Of a stretch of 64,000 bases of DNA, positions 17,392 to 26,184 are shown piece by piece. The notes beneath the pieces were generated by a model. The model ran no database searches, had not been told where the DNA came from, and saw only the letters and a program-made list of their open reading frames with translations. Source of the stretch: Bacillus shivajii (GTDB lineage Bacteria > Bacillota > Bacilli > Bacillales > Salisediminibacteriaceae); contig NZ_CP084703.1 in assembly GCF_020519665.1 (NCBI RefSeq), positions 2,046,001 to 2,110,000 of the forward strand, read 5' to 3'. Each line of letters starts with the position of its first letter. Position 1 is the first letter of the stretch. Both the position numbers and the translations under genes were made by a program.

Positions 17392-17524
17392 AAAATAAAG
17401 AGAGCTAGTTGAAAAGGATGTCGTTGACGTTTGGGTCACTAAAGAGGAGAACTTCTAGTTTAATGGTTATTACCCAAATAAAAAGAAATTGGTGTTTTGA
17501 TTAAAATAAGTAACGATGTAAGAA

Positions 17525-17580
17525 ATGGTTCCTGACCCCCAGTGCGATAAAGCTTTAACGTGCTGGGGGTCAGGCGCGTT
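17525..17580. repeat. CCTGACCCCC palindrome family, copy 5
   Basis: It matches the copy at 9219 exactly for about 54 bases. It is in frame with, and directly fused to, the truncated gene that follows. The frame entering from the repeat reads Val-Pro-Asp-Pro-Gln-Cys, which is repeat sequence and not genuine protein. Confidence 0.9.
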
Positions 17581-18070
17581 GTTTTATAACACAGGTGAAG
17601 CTGATCAAACAAACAATAATGAAAATGGTAAAAAGTTCTCTTATATTGGTGAACTATCAGAAGAAGAGTTAAGAAAATATGAATCTTTTGCCAATGATAA
17701 GGACATTGAACATTTGAAAGATTTTTCACCAGAAAAAATCACACTCGTCTATTTTCATTCTGCAGTGATCGATGATATCGAAGCAACCTATGCTTTAACG
17801 TATGACGGGGGACTATTACCTGACGACTTCTCGACGTTCAAATCGAAATATTACGAAAACGTTATGAAATTTAACTCTGAGAAGGCTTTAGAATTCAGGT
17901 ATTATGACTCAATTGATATTTATAAGGGCGATAGTGAAAATAGTGATGAACTTAGGGTTGATATGAGAGTTAGTTATGGGTATTTCACGGCTTCTTTAAT
18001 ACAAGGTAAAAAAGGAAGACGGAATTTGGAAAATGGATATCCTTCATTTATTAAAATACCGGTTGGCTAA
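17581..18070 (+). pseudogene. Lipoprotein gene lacking its signal peptide
   Basis: The body (about 160 residues) reads like a mature Bacillus lipoprotein: a low-complexity 'GEADQTNNNENGKKFSYIG' linker, then a folded acidic domain 'SEEELRKYESFANDKDIEHL' onward, ending 'GYPSFIKIPVG'. No signal peptide or start codon with a ribosome site exists. The N-terminal end is cut exactly at the palindromic repeat. It is probably non-functional. It may be a paralogue of other small surface lipoproteins here, but that is not shown. Confidence 0.6.
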
Positions 18071-18088
18071 GAAATGGGGGTGCTCTAT

Positions 18089-18646
18089 ATGAATAATGTA
18101 TCACCAACAATGAAAGGAAAACACGTCATATTAAGGAGGCCTAAAGAAAGTGATGTTTGGGATTATATGAATGTCGAAGCTAGTGAGGAACTCGTTAGAA
18201 TGTATGGAGGAGATAGGAATAAAATAGGACCAAAAACAATAGAAAAGGCTCAGCAATTTATTCAATCGATTCAAGATCATGAGCTCGAATGGTGCGTAGA
18301 GTATGAAGGTAAAATGGTTGGCCAAGCAAGACTGACTGTAAATAAAGTTGATAATCGAGCTCGTTATGCTGTTGGTTTGTTTGCCCCTTCTGTTTGGGGG
18401 AGAGGCTTAGGTACAGAAATAACACAGTTGGTTCTTCGTTATGGTTTTGAGGAACTTAACCTTCATCGTGTTGATTTACGTGTCCTTCAGTACAACAAGC
18501 GTGCTATTAAATGCTATGAAAAATGTGGTTTTATTCAAGAAGGTGTAGAAAGAGAAGGAGCACTTATTGAAGGAAAATATGAAACCGATGTTCTTATGAG
18601 TATTTTGTCTAGGGAATACGATGAAATCAAACAGACATTTATATAG
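18089..18646 (+). CDS. GNAT acetyltransferase, RimJ/RimL type
   Basis: This 185-residue enzyme starts 'MNNVSPTMKGKHVILRRPKE', the typical RimJ/RimL opening. The acetyl-CoA motif is 'LFAPSVWGRGLGTEITQL' (Gly-Arg-Gly-Leu-Gly), followed by 'HRVDLRVLQYNKRAIKCYEK' and 'CGFIQEGVEREGA' as in the family. The second ATG is preferred because GGGGGTG lies 6 bases before it. It may acetylate a protein N-terminus or a small amine. Confidence 0.92.
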   Translation: MNNVSPTMKGKHVILRRPKESDVWDYMNVEASEELVRMYGGDRNKIGPKTIEKAQQFIQSIQDHELEWCVEYEGKMVGQARLTVNKVDNRARYAVGLFAPSVWGRGLGTEITQLVLRYGFEELNLHRVDLRVLQYNKRAIKCYEKCGFIQEGVEREGALIEGKYETDVLMSILSREYDEIKQTFI

Positions 18647-18816
18647 AAGGAGTTGCTTTAGCACAATAAGCTGACTTTGCTCTAGTTCCAAATTATGGCG
18701 CATTAGAAGTTTGTTCCGAAGAAGTAGTAGAAACGATTTTCATATGCTGCAAAGAGTAATAAAAAGATAGAAAAAGACTTGGTACATATTCATATGATTA
18801 TAAACATGAAAGGCGG

Positions 18817-19434
18817 ATGATGATGTATATTCCTTCTCACTTTAACATCACAGATGAAACAATGATGTATAGCGTGATAAACGAACATAGTTTTGCGACT
18901 CTTTTTTCCGAGCATAATGGAAGGCCATTTGCGACCCATTTACCGTTAATTTTAAACAAGGAGAATACATACTTATATGGACACTTTGCTCGACCTAATC
19001 CTCAGTGGCAAGATGTAGAAAATCAAACTGTGCTAGCTGTTTTCCATGGTCCTCATTGTTATATCTCACCATCTTGGTATGAGACAAATAAAGCTGTACC
19101 GACATGGAATTACGTGAGCGTTCATGTTTACGGAAAAGTCGAACTTTTAGAGGGCGAAAATGAGTTAATGGAATCCTTACATGAAATGGTCATGAAATAT
19201 GAAACTCCAGACAGTTCTTACAATTTACAGAATGTAGATGCTGAGTATCTCGCTGGTCTAACTAAAGGAGTTCAAGGTTTTAAAATAAAAATCAATAAAA
19301 TAGAAGGAACAGCCAAGTTAAGTCAAAACCATTCCATAGAGAGACAGGAGCTAGTGATTAATCATCTAGAACAAATTTCAAATAGAAATGAGCAACAGAT
19401 CTCTTCTTTAATGAGATCAAATTTAAAAAAGTAA
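18817..19434 (+). CDS. paiB: PaiB-family FMN-binding regulator
   Basis: This protein of about 205 residues begins '[12 protein letters not shown]', with '[13 protein letters not shown]', 'HFARPNPQW' and '[14 protein letters not shown]', then '[14 protein letters not shown]'. These are the signature blocks of PaiB, a split-barrel FMN-binding protein that with PaiA dampens sporulation and protease synthesis in B. subtilis. No paiA is adjacent: the gene upstream is a different GNAT. Three consecutive ATG codons follow AAAGGCGG, so the exact start is uncertain by a few residues. Confidence 0.93.
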   Translation: MMMYIPSHFNITDETMMYSVINEHSFATLFSEHNGRPFATHLPLILNKENTYLYGHFARPNPQWQDVENQTVLAVFHGPHCYISPSWYETNKAVPTWNYVSVHVYGKVELLEGENELMESLHEMVMKYETPDSSYNLQNVDAEYLAGLTKGVQGFKIKINKIEGTAKLSQNHSIERQELVINHLEQISNRNEQQISSLMRSNLKK

Positions 19435-19544
19435 TTATTTAACGTTCCTTCAAAAGGCAAAGCACCTTTCTTAAAAAAAAAATAAATGGTTATACGTGGT
19501 GAAATCGGCAAAAAGAGCCGTTCATCATCGGGGGAGGGAAACGT

Positions 19545-19979
19545 TTGAATAAAACGAAACTTAAAGTTTTTTATGTGATTTGTGTTGTTCTATTCCTTGT
19601 GCTTTTTTCTACAAGATCATACAACAACATCGATGGATTAAGTTTTATCGTACCTGTTTTGATCATGGCTTTAGGAATTGGGGTAATTGGAGTTTATTTA
19701 TTCGGAAGTGATATGAAGCTATATAACAACTTACATTTCATCAGTTACGTAATGACGGTAGGATTTGCGTTTGTGCCAGTTATAGGCGTTTATATTGAAG
19801 GTGGTACTCGTTCTTATGGCTTTCCTTCACAATGATTTCATTATTACACGCCGTCTGGGTATGTAAATTTAAATATCATCGGTTTTTTATTTAATTATTT
19901 CATCATTTATTTGATTCTTAGATTCGTTAGTAAATTTATATTAAGTTTTTCACAAGATAAAGAACTGAATAATGCATAA
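19545..19979 (+). pseudogene. Small membrane protein gene interrupted by TGA
   Basis: It starts at TTG behind GGGGGAGGG. The first 96 codons encode three hydrophobic helices. A TGA at 19833 interrupts the frame, which then continues open for 47 more codons with a fourth helix ('NIIGFLFNYFIIYLILRFVS') and a normal charged end. The unbroken size would be about 144 residues. A single change in one codon (for instance TGG to TGA) explains it. No family recognised. Confidence 0.7.
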
Positions 19980-20109
19980 AACTTGAGCATGACATAATTT
20001 CACTTGAGGTTCATCTTGTGGGGAAAAATGTGCTGTTGTTCCCTCAGTGAAGTGGAAATAAACAATATTATAGGGGGGAAGAGCTATTTTTACATCATTT
20101 AGAGGTCGA

Positions 20110-20487
20110 ATGGTTATTGGGTGTTCATTAGGGATTTTCATCTATCTTATTATTCAAATCTTTAGAGGGGATTTTTTAAATTGGGTGGTTTTTAGTGCTG
20201 CGATAATCGCAGTAACAATAACTGTTATTGCTTACATCCTTGCAGAAAAAAGAATACTTTCAAAGATTTGGAACCAACTAGACCCTTCGGAGAAAAGTGA
20301 AACTGTCTCCTGGAAGAATGGCAGGGTCCATTACTTAAAAGTCACTGAAGATACAAACGTAAGTAATGAAGGTTATCTAGGTAATACCGTGCTGGAAATT
20401 AAATATCCTTGTAAAACTTCTGATAAACAGTTCATTGTCTTTGCAGACAGAATCACTATGAAAGTGATTTCATTAAGGCAGCAATAA
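20110..20487 (+). CDS. Two-helix membrane protein, unknown function
   Basis: At least 125 residues are encoded. Two helices ('GCSLGIFIYLIIQIF' and 'WVVFSAAIIAVTITVIAYIL') precede a soluble beta-rich domain of about 75 residues. The ATG used here has only a weak AGAGG. Twenty-four bases upstream, in frame, an ATT follows a strong AGGGGGGAA at good spacing, and the extra residues (Ile-Phe-Thr-Ser-Phe-Arg-Gly-Arg) look like a natural N-terminus. Use or decay of that start cannot be decided here. Confidence 0.6.
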   Translation: MVIGCSLGIFIYLIIQIFRGDFLNWVVFSAAIIAVTITVIAYILAEKRILSKIWNQLDPSEKSETVSWKNGRVHYLKVTEDTNVSNEGYLGNTVLEIKYPCKTSDKQFIVFADRITMKVISLRQQ

Positions 20488-20642
20488 TTAATTCGTCATG
20501 TTTATTATAATAACAACGGGAGCGATATTTAAGCAAGCTTCTATAAGTATGGTTGTTTGAGTCGGACAATAACACGAAATTTGGGGCTTTGAAAGTGTCG
20601 ATTTCCTATCATTTTTTCTAATTAAAGAAAGGAATTACAGTT

Positions 20643-21203
20643 ATGAAAAGGTTAGCGATCATTACAGTTGGTAAGACACATAGCGGAAAGACAACATTCG
20701 CTAGAGCTCTAGAACGAGAGTTAAACAACTCATTAGTCATGGATCAAGACAACCATGCTGAATTTATCAACACGTATTATCAGAACTTACAACCGAAAAA
20801 AGGGCCTAACACTCTTAAGCACGCCATCTCAAAGCTAATTGTCGATTATGCTAAAGAACAAACTGACTGTCACCTTATTATTTGCAACTCAAATCGAAGC
20901 CGAAAAGGACGATTGTACCTTCTTGAGGAGTTATTTAATAAAGAAGAGTTTATCCGCATCCTAGTTCATTTTGATATTCCAAATGATGTTCTTCAAGCTC
21001 GAGTTTCTCAAAGTCAACGTAGTACGAATATATTTCGGAGTGCTGCTACTTTTGAGGAAGTGCTTGTTAGACAACAGGCTGAAAATGTAACAGATCCAGT
21101 TGAAGGTGAAGCTGATTACTTATATGTAATTAAAGACAACACGAAAGTTGACTCAGTGATTGAGCAAATTATACATATGGCCCAAAATCAACGAAAAGCT
21201 TAA
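20643..21203 (+). CDS. P-loop kinase / zeta-toxin-like ATP-binding protein
   Basis: This 186-residue cytoplasmic protein has a Walker A loop at residues 10-18 (Gly-Lys-Thr-His-Ser-Gly-Lys-Thr-Thr). A strand ending 'LIICNSNRSRKGRLY' follows, where kinases of this class bind substrate, and a lid-like 'ARVSQSQRSTNIF' comes later. The pattern suits small-molecule kinases of the AAA_33/zeta type. The preceding site AGAAAGGAA supports the ATG. It sits just before a nucleotidyltransferase gene, and both may modify small molecules. The substrate is unknown. Confidence 0.8.
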   Translation: MKRLAIITVGKTHSGKTTFARALERELNNSLVMDQDNHAEFINTYYQNLQPKKGPNTLKHAISKLIVDYAKEQTDCHLIICNSNRSRKGRLYLLEELFNKEEFIRILVHFDIPNDVLQARVSQSQRSTNIFRSAATFEEVLVRQQAENVTDPVEGEADYLYVIKDNTKVDSVIEQIIHMAQNQRKA

Positions 21204-21272
21204 GGTGTTATCGTGCTAAAGGGGGAGCATCGTGTATTAATTAAAAATCATTATAGGTAAGGGAGAAGTTGA

Positions 21273-22112
21273 GTGGATTTAAAAATTGTAGCATCAAATA
21301 TAGCAAAAATTTATGAACGAAATCCAAAAGTTGAAGCGGTCTTATTAGGTGGTTCTGTAGCAAGGGACTGGTATGATCAATATTCAGATATTGAGATCTT
21401 TGTATTTTGGAAGGAGTCCCCAACAGATGAGGATAGGACAACTCCAATCGAAAACTTGAAAGCGGATATCATCGATTTCTACCCTTATGAAGATGAAGAA
21501 TGGTCAGAAACATATATTACTGAAGGTGTAAAAATAGAAATAAGCAATTTTCTAACCGATACAATTAAAAACATCATAAATGACGTGATACTTTCTTTTG
21601 AAACAGATTTAAATAAACAATGTCTAGTAGCTTCGGTTCATGATGGAGTGGCACTTAGTGGTGATTTGCTTATTAATCGTTTAAAAGAAAAAGTAAATAA
21701 TTATCCGAATGAGTTAAGTATAGCAATGATAAAAGAGAATATTCATTTAGGTAACAGATGGAATAATCGTGAGGCTTTACTCAATCGTAAAGATTGGTTC
21801 ATGCTTTATAAAGTAATGGTCGATGTTCAAACAAATATCATGGGCATGCTGTTTGGTTTAAACCGACAATACGTTCATCACCCTGCTTTTAAATGGCAAA
21901 AACAAACGCTACAATCAATGGTGATTACGCCAAAAAATATTGTAAATCGCTTAGAATCTATTTTTCTAGCAGACCCTTCAAATTCCATAAGAGAATTAGA
22001 AGTAATGATTCAAGACATTTATGAACTCATTCAAAGAGAACATCCTCAAATCGATTTATCCTCAGTTATAGATAAATCTTTATTTTTGAGGCCAGAGAAT
22101 GAAATGAAATAA
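21273..22112 (+). CDS. Nucleotidyltransferase-fold protein (DUF4037-like)
   Basis: This 279-residue protein starts at GTG behind AAGGGAG. The polymerase-beta/NTase motif is present: Gly26-Gly27-Ser28 followed by Asp39-x-Glu41 ('GGSVARDWYDQYSDIEIFVF'). The C-terminal half is helical ('MIKENIHLGNRWNNREALLN'), as in DUF4037-type or aminoglycoside-nucleotidyltransferase-like proteins. It could adenylylate a small molecule. A resistance role is possible but not shown. Confidence 0.8.
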   Translation: MDLKIVASNIAKIYERNPKVEAVLLGGSVARDWYDQYSDIEIFVFWKESPTDEDRTTPIENLKADIIDFYPYEDEEWSETYITEGVKIEISNFLTDTIKNIINDVILSFETDLNKQCLVASVHDGVALSGDLLINRLKEKVNNYPNELSIAMIKENIHLGNRWNNREALLNRKDWFMLYKVMVDVQTNIMGMLFGLNRQYVHHPAFKWQKQTLQSMVITPKNIVNRLESIFLADPSNSIRELEVMIQDIYELIQREHPQIDLSSVIDKSLFLRPENEMK

Positions 22113-22239
22113 ATCTTTGTAGAAAACAGGGGGGGCGTTAGACCGTGTTAGCGATATTGAATTTGCTATACTGAAATAGATAAACTGGAAAATGGTAAGG
22201 TGAAGATATTTTTGAACTTCTAAAAGGAGTGTGTTCGAG

Positions 22240-22674
22240 ATGGTTGGAGTAGAACTAGATATGGTTGTGAAAGATAGCTTAAAAGCATTGGAACTTTATG
22301 AAAAGATCTTTGATATCGAACGAGTAGAGGTATCTAACTTTCCTCGTGGTGAAAATGAGGTCGTTTTCACCCTCTACGGCGTTCGCTTTCACTTTTTAGA
22401 TGAAAACCCAGAATTCCATTTGATCGCACCAACTCCTGACGACCCAAAAACGAGTTGGGTGAATGTTACGGTCCCAAATATTAAGGAGACCTATGCAAAG
22501 GCGATGGATTTAGATTGTACAGAGGTGCAACCAGTCACTGAACTTACTGACTACGGAGTATCAAACGCCATTTTCATGGACCCTTTTGGTTATGTATGGA
22601 TGCTGCATGAAGTACATAAAGAGGTTAGCCATGAAGAGCGTTTACAGTTGTGGGAGGAAAAAAAGAATAAATAA
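22240..22674 (+). CDS. VOC-superfamily (glyoxalase/PhnB-like) protein
   Basis: This 144-residue protein is built of two beta-alpha-beta modules: 'MVGVELDMVVKDSLKALELY' opens the first and 'WVNVTVPNIKETYAKAMDLD' the second, ending 'FMDPFGYVWMLHEVHKEV'. This is the PhnB-like branch of vicinal-oxygen-chelate proteins, which include glyoxalases, dioxygenases and antibiotic-binding proteins. AAAAGGAGT nine bases before the ATG sets the start. Function beyond metal or ligand binding is not inferable. Confidence 0.88.
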   Translation: MVGVELDMVVKDSLKALELYEKIFDIERVEVSNFPRGENEVVFTLYGVRFHFLDENPEFHLIAPTPDDPKTSWVNVTVPNIKETYAKAMDLDCTEVQPVTELTDYGVSNAIFMDPFGYVWMLHEVHKEVSHEERLQLWEEKKNK

Positions 22675-22740
22675 CAATAATTGTATGATAAAAATGATAC
22701 ACCAATAGTAGTATGCAAAATTTAGTTCTTTCACAGATAG

Positions 22741-22914
22741 GAAATTAGGGAAGCTTTACTTCAAGATGGGAGTAGAGCTTTCTTTGTTGAAGTAATGGGA
22801 GGATCTAAAGAGGATTTGTTTACTTTACGAGAAGGTCATTTTTGTTGGATACTAGAGGTATCTATTAATAAAGTAAGCGATATATTTGGTGCAATGAATG
22901 GGGAGCTGTTTTAA
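22741..22914 (+). pseudogene. Fragment of a tubby-like protein gene
   Basis: The open stretch contains 'FTLREGHFCWILEVSINKVS' followed by 'DIFGAM', closely matching 'FTLREGHSWILEENTNKVG' plus 'EVVGAK' of the intact gene at 24897. Only about 57 codons remain, without a start. Its TAA overlaps the ATG of the following lipoprotein gene. It is a truncated paralogue. Confidence 0.7.
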
Positions 22915-23222
22915 TGATTAATAGTAGGTTAAGCTTATTCCTTTTATGTATGAGTATTATGATCATAGCTGTTTTAACCACTGCCTGTACACAAAAGTAT
23001 GAGGTTAAATTAAATGTTGAACCTGAAAATGCGGGTGAAGTAAGTGGTGAAGGTGTGTATGTAAAAGGGACTGATATAGCTGTAAAAGCTGAACCTCATG
23101 AAGGTTATCAGTTTGTTAGATGGGAAGAAGAGGGCGAACAATTAACTACTAGCTGGAATTATCCATTTATAGTGCGTAAAGACAGGGTTTTAACTGCTAA
23201 GTTTGAAAAGGTCGAAGAGTGA
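22914..23222 (+). CDS. Lipoprotein with a bacterial InlB-B-type repeat domain
   Basis: This 102-residue protein has a signal ending in a lipobox (Leu-Thr-Thr-Ala-Cys near residue 25). The mature part is one copy of the divergent InlB B-repeat fold: 'YEVKLNVEPENAGEVSGEG', 'GTDIAVKAEPHEGYQFVRWE' and 'LTAKFEKVEE'. Such domains usually occur in strings on large surface proteins, so a single lipid-anchored copy is unusual. GGGGAG precedes the ATG. Confidence 0.82.
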   Translation: MINSRLSLFLLCMSIMIIAVLTTACTQKYEVKLNVEPENAGEVSGEGVYVKGTDIAVKAEPHEGYQFVRWEEEGEQLTTSWNYPFIVRKDRVLTAKFEKVEE

Positions 23223-23366
23223 ATGTGCATTCGTTCAACAAGCAAATATGAAAAAAGGGCATGGAGTAGATTGGTCTCCATGACCTTACTTAATGTTAAT
23301 AATGTGAGATTTGTACGGTTAGGTCTGTTGTTCACACCTTTGACCCATACAGCAAACTCACTATAC

Positions 23367-23419
23367 GGTACCTGACACCCGGTACGATAAACCTTTATCG
23401 TCCTGGGGGTAGGCGCGTT
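23367..23419. repeat. CCTGACCCCC palindrome family, copy 6 (diverged)
   Basis: It has the arms 'CCTGACACCCGGTACGATAA' and 'TTATCGTCCTGGGGGTAGG'. It ends 13 bases from the stop codon of the minus-strand DUF4317 gene and may act in that gene's termination. Confidence 0.75.
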
Positions 23420-23431
23420 TAAGTTACATTA

Positions 23432-24610
23432 TTATTCTTTTTTCTCCCCAAAAGCCTCTGTTATCATCGTAAACCCGTCAATGACAGTATCTTCCTCAAC
23501 TTCGATCATGAGATAGCGCTTGCCTTCAAAATTGATCTGTCTGACGTAGCTTAAATCTTGAGGACTGATTGACACGTTTGCGACCTTTGTTTCGATTTTA
23601 ATTGATTTCGACGTATACTTTGGCATGATGTTGCTTGCCTTGATTTCATATTTATCGTCATTGATCACTTTTTTGAAAGCCGTTTCTACTTGTTCCGGCT
23701 CAACATCTTTTACACCACTTTGCTTTAAAACATTTCCGACGTCTTTGTAATCTAATTTCGGAGCATCTTCCTCTTCGTTTTCTTCAATGACTCGGTGAAT
23801 TTCTTCATATACATTTGACAAAGTACCCGTATTCAGCTGATCTCCTGTCACGTTTTTGACGATTTCTTCAAACACAATTTTGTCTTCCGCTGCGGTCATC
23901 ATTTCTTCCGCATTTAACACGTCTTCAATGAACAAATAGTCCGGCTCATTTGCTTTCCCAGATGAATACAAAATGTGGTTTACATCAGCCGCGTGATCAT
24001 TAAAACAAGGGAAGAGAAACCCGCCAATCGGAGCTTTTAAGTTAATAATTGGATCAACGACAATATTGTATTTAAATTCTTTTCCGACATAGTCAAAAAG
24101 TAATTCTTTCTTTGGATCTTGGGTCGTATTAATCGAACATAAAATAAACGGGTGAGTATAAACAGAATCACGACCACTTTCTTCTGTCTCATCATTTCTT
24201 TTTTTCGTCGGTTTAAAATATTCACCACGTATAAAGGTGATGACCGTATCCATTTCGTACTGCCGCGCTGTCAGCATTTTCTGGACGATACGAAGCATAT
24301 GTGCCTTCCAATCTTCGACATCATCACTTAATAAACCTTGATGTAAAGTGAGCTGACTACTGTCTGCTGCATTGCGCTGAAACTTCAGCTCAAATAATTT
24401 TTCATCTAATTGGCCAGTCAGTGTTTTTTTGAAATTCTGGAAGAATAACTCTTGTTGATCTTGGTCAAGCATTTCAAACGGCTGACTTTGATGATGATAA
24501 ATCTCACTTGATTCTTTCATCACATAAACCGTAAATATATCATGAAGTTTTAGTAAGTCATTATTTGCTTTAAATTGCTTACGAATATGGGCGATATCTT
24601 TTTTGTTCAT
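23432..24610 (-). CDS. DUF4317 domain protein
   Basis: This 392-residue cytoplasmic protein begins 'MNKKDIAHIRKQFKANNDLL', the conserved start of DUF4317 proteins of Firmicutes. 'TVYVMKESSEIYHH' and 'YGKEF'-like segments follow, with a long acidic middle ('EEIHRVIEENEEEDAPKLDY'). AAGGAGTGG before this ATG shows that the 53 codons upstream in the same frame are not translated: they run through a repeat. The molecular function of the family is unknown. Confidence 0.85.
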   Translation of the reverse strand: MNKKDIAHIRKQFKANNDLLKLHDIFTVYVMKESSEIYHHQSQPFEMLDQDQQELFFQNFKKTLTGQLDEKLFELKFQRNAADSSQLTLHQGLLSDDVEDWKAHMLRIVQKMLTARQYEMDTVITFIRGEYFKPTKKRNDETEESGRDSVYTHPFILCSINTTQDPKKELLFDYVGKEFKYNIVVDPIINLKAPIGGFLFPCFNDHAADVNHILYSSGKANEPDYLFIEDVLNAEEMMTAAEDKIVFEEIVKNVTGDQLNTGTLSNVYEEIHRVIEENEEEDAPKLDYKDVGNVLKQSGVKDVEPEQVETAFKKVINDDKYEIKASNIMPKYTSKSIKIETKVANVSISPQDLSYVRQINFEGKRYLMIEVEEDTVIDGFTMITEAFGEKKE

Positions 24611-24626
24611 TCCAAATTCCACTCCT

Positions 24627-24676
24627 TGGGGACGGTTCTTGTGCTTCCGAAGCATAGGGACGGTTCGCATGCTTCT
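24627..24676. repeat. GGGACGGTTC...GCTTC hairpin repeat, copy 2 (double)
   Basis: Two half-copies in tandem ('GGGGACGGTTCTTGTGCTTC' and 'AGGGACGGTTCGCATGCTTC') are joined by CGAAGCAT. They lie directly upstream of the DUF4317 ribosome site, so they form part of its 5' leader. Confidence 0.6.
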
Positions 24677-24896
24677 AATTGCACCATCTACTCGACAATC
24701 CGTTTCTTCTGCTCTCCACACTTGAATTATTTTAACATACGAATAAAGAAGAATGGGGAGCAAGCTCACTAAAGCACAATGGAATTGGCATTGTCTTTAA
24801 AAAAATTAAAGGAATGTTAAAAAACGAAACTTATTTTTTATGTAAACGTAAAAAATGATCATATATGTTTTTAAAGAGTCCTTAAGGAGGATTAAA

Positions 24897-25415
24897 ATGA
24901 AAATCACATTTAATCGTCCAGTGATTGATGGAACAAAAGCATTAGTAATTGAACAAGATGGAGTCAACATTGGAGAAATGAGACGATGGTTTCGCCCACA
25001 AAACGAAAGACCTGCAAATAGTCCAATCTATGATGTAAATATAATCGTTGAATCTAGACAAGCGACATACAAAATTACACAACAATCCTTTACTTTACGC
25101 GAAGGTCATTCTTGGATATTAGAGGAAAATACCAATAAAGTAGGGGAAGTAGTTGGTGCAAAAGGGTTATTTAAGAGACATCAGATTGAACTCGTAAGTG
25201 AGTCTTATCCCCATTTTAACATTGTTACTACTTGGGGATTTAAGGGGAATGGGATCATCTCAATGAATAACAAGGAAATAGGTGATACGACAACGAGTGG
25301 TTTTGTCAAAAATTCAAAAGTTTTGATAGATACAGAACCGATAGACTCACTCATTGATCCAGCGTTACTTGCGGGGATCACTTATACATATTGGTCATCG
25401 TTTAATAAAGGTTAA
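24897..25415 (+). CDS. Tubby-C-terminal/LURP-like protein
   Basis: This 172-residue protein starts behind TAAGGAGGATTAAA. The sequence alternates short strands and turns across its whole length ('YKITQQSFTLREGHSWILEE', 'GLFKRHQIELVSESYPHFNI', 'NNKEIGDTTTSGFVKNSKVL') and ends with a hydrophobic helix 'LIDPALLAGITYTYW'. This matches the LURP-one/tubby-like barrel with a central helix. Its role in Bacillus is unknown. A partial paralogue survives at 22741. Confidence 0.65.
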   Translation: MKITFNRPVIDGTKALVIEQDGVNIGEMRRWFRPQNERPANSPIYDVNIIVESRQATYKITQQSFTLREGHSWILEENTNKVGEVVGAKGLFKRHQIELVSESYPHFNIVTTWGFKGNGIISMNNKEIGDTTTSGFVKNSKVLIDTEPIDSLIDPALLAGITYTYWSSFNKG

Positions 25416-25493
25416 TCGTTGCAGTTATCCATGATAAATCTTTCGTTCCGTGATTTCAATATGGAAATTCTAACTCCGAACATGTAACGATTA

Positions 25494-26009
25494 TTATGCC
25501 TTCGATAAATTTGCGGCATGATCACTCTGACCTTCTTTTTCTATATTTAGTTTTCTTATGATCGACATTAACAGTCGAATAAATAAAAATGTCATGGCTA
25601 AAGATGAGTAAGTAATAATCCAATTCCAGTTACGCTTGTACTTGATGAGGTCAGTATGTCTTTCTAATATGATCTCTAGAAGTGTCATTGGGAAGCTAAA
25701 ACATAACGAAAGGAAAATGGACTTTGTAGGGTTCATTTTTAAAGTTGTACGGTTAAAAAACACACATAACAATGGAAAAATTAAGTAATCGAATAATATA
25801 CTTATATCAAAATACTTCGGTAAAAATCGGATTGGAAACGTAATGTTTTTGTTTTTCACGACAAACGATGCAATAAAGCTTGAGATGTATCCTTTCATAA
25901 AAAACACTAACAGCCATTCTTTTAAATTTTCCCTTTTAAAAGCAAAGGGTAATAAAAGGACTCCTATTACTAATGATATTCTCAATATATTTCTTTGGAT
26001 AGTTATCAC
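25494..26009 (-). CDS. CBO0543-like multi-helix membrane protein
   Basis: This 171-residue protein has five hydrophobic helices. The pattern 'LLLPFAFKRENLKEWLLVFF' followed by 'MKGYISSFIASFVVK' and 'LFDYLIFPLLCVFFNRTT' resembles the CBO0543 family of spore-former membrane proteins with no known role. A truncated relative with the same order of features is found at 60517. No strong ribosome site is visible, so the start is uncertain. Confidence 0.6.
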   Translation of the reverse strand: MITIQRNILRISLVIGVLLLPFAFKRENLKEWLLVFFMKGYISSFIASFVVKNKNITFPIRFLPKYFDISILFDYLIFPLLCVFFNRTTLKMNPTKSIFLSLCFSFPMTLLEIILERHTDLIKYKRNWNWIITYSSLAMTFLFIRLLMSIIRKLNIEKEGQSDHAANLSKA

Positions 26010-26121
26010 CCTTTTTTATTACTTCACCCTTAATGTAATAAGAATAGTATGATCCAAAAAAACAAAATTATTTGCGAACGCAAAAGATGAGAAAAAACGA
26101 TATTTATAAGAACTAAATTAA

Positions 26122-26171
26122 GCCGACATCACAAGGGGCTTTCTTATTAACCCTTGTAAAAATCGGCTTTT
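26122..26171 (-). terminator. Terminator of the marR-like gene
   Basis: AAGCCGA ... TCGGCTT encloses an inner CAAGGG/CCCTTG stem. The site lies just past the stop of the minus-strand MarR gene and may work in both directions. Confidence 0.75.
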
Positions 26172-26184
26172 ATCACTATAACCA

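Noticed and set aside
24611-24769. N-terminal extension of the DUF4317 gene
   Set aside because: The extension translates a hairpin repeat. A proper ribosome site precedes the internal ATG at 24610.
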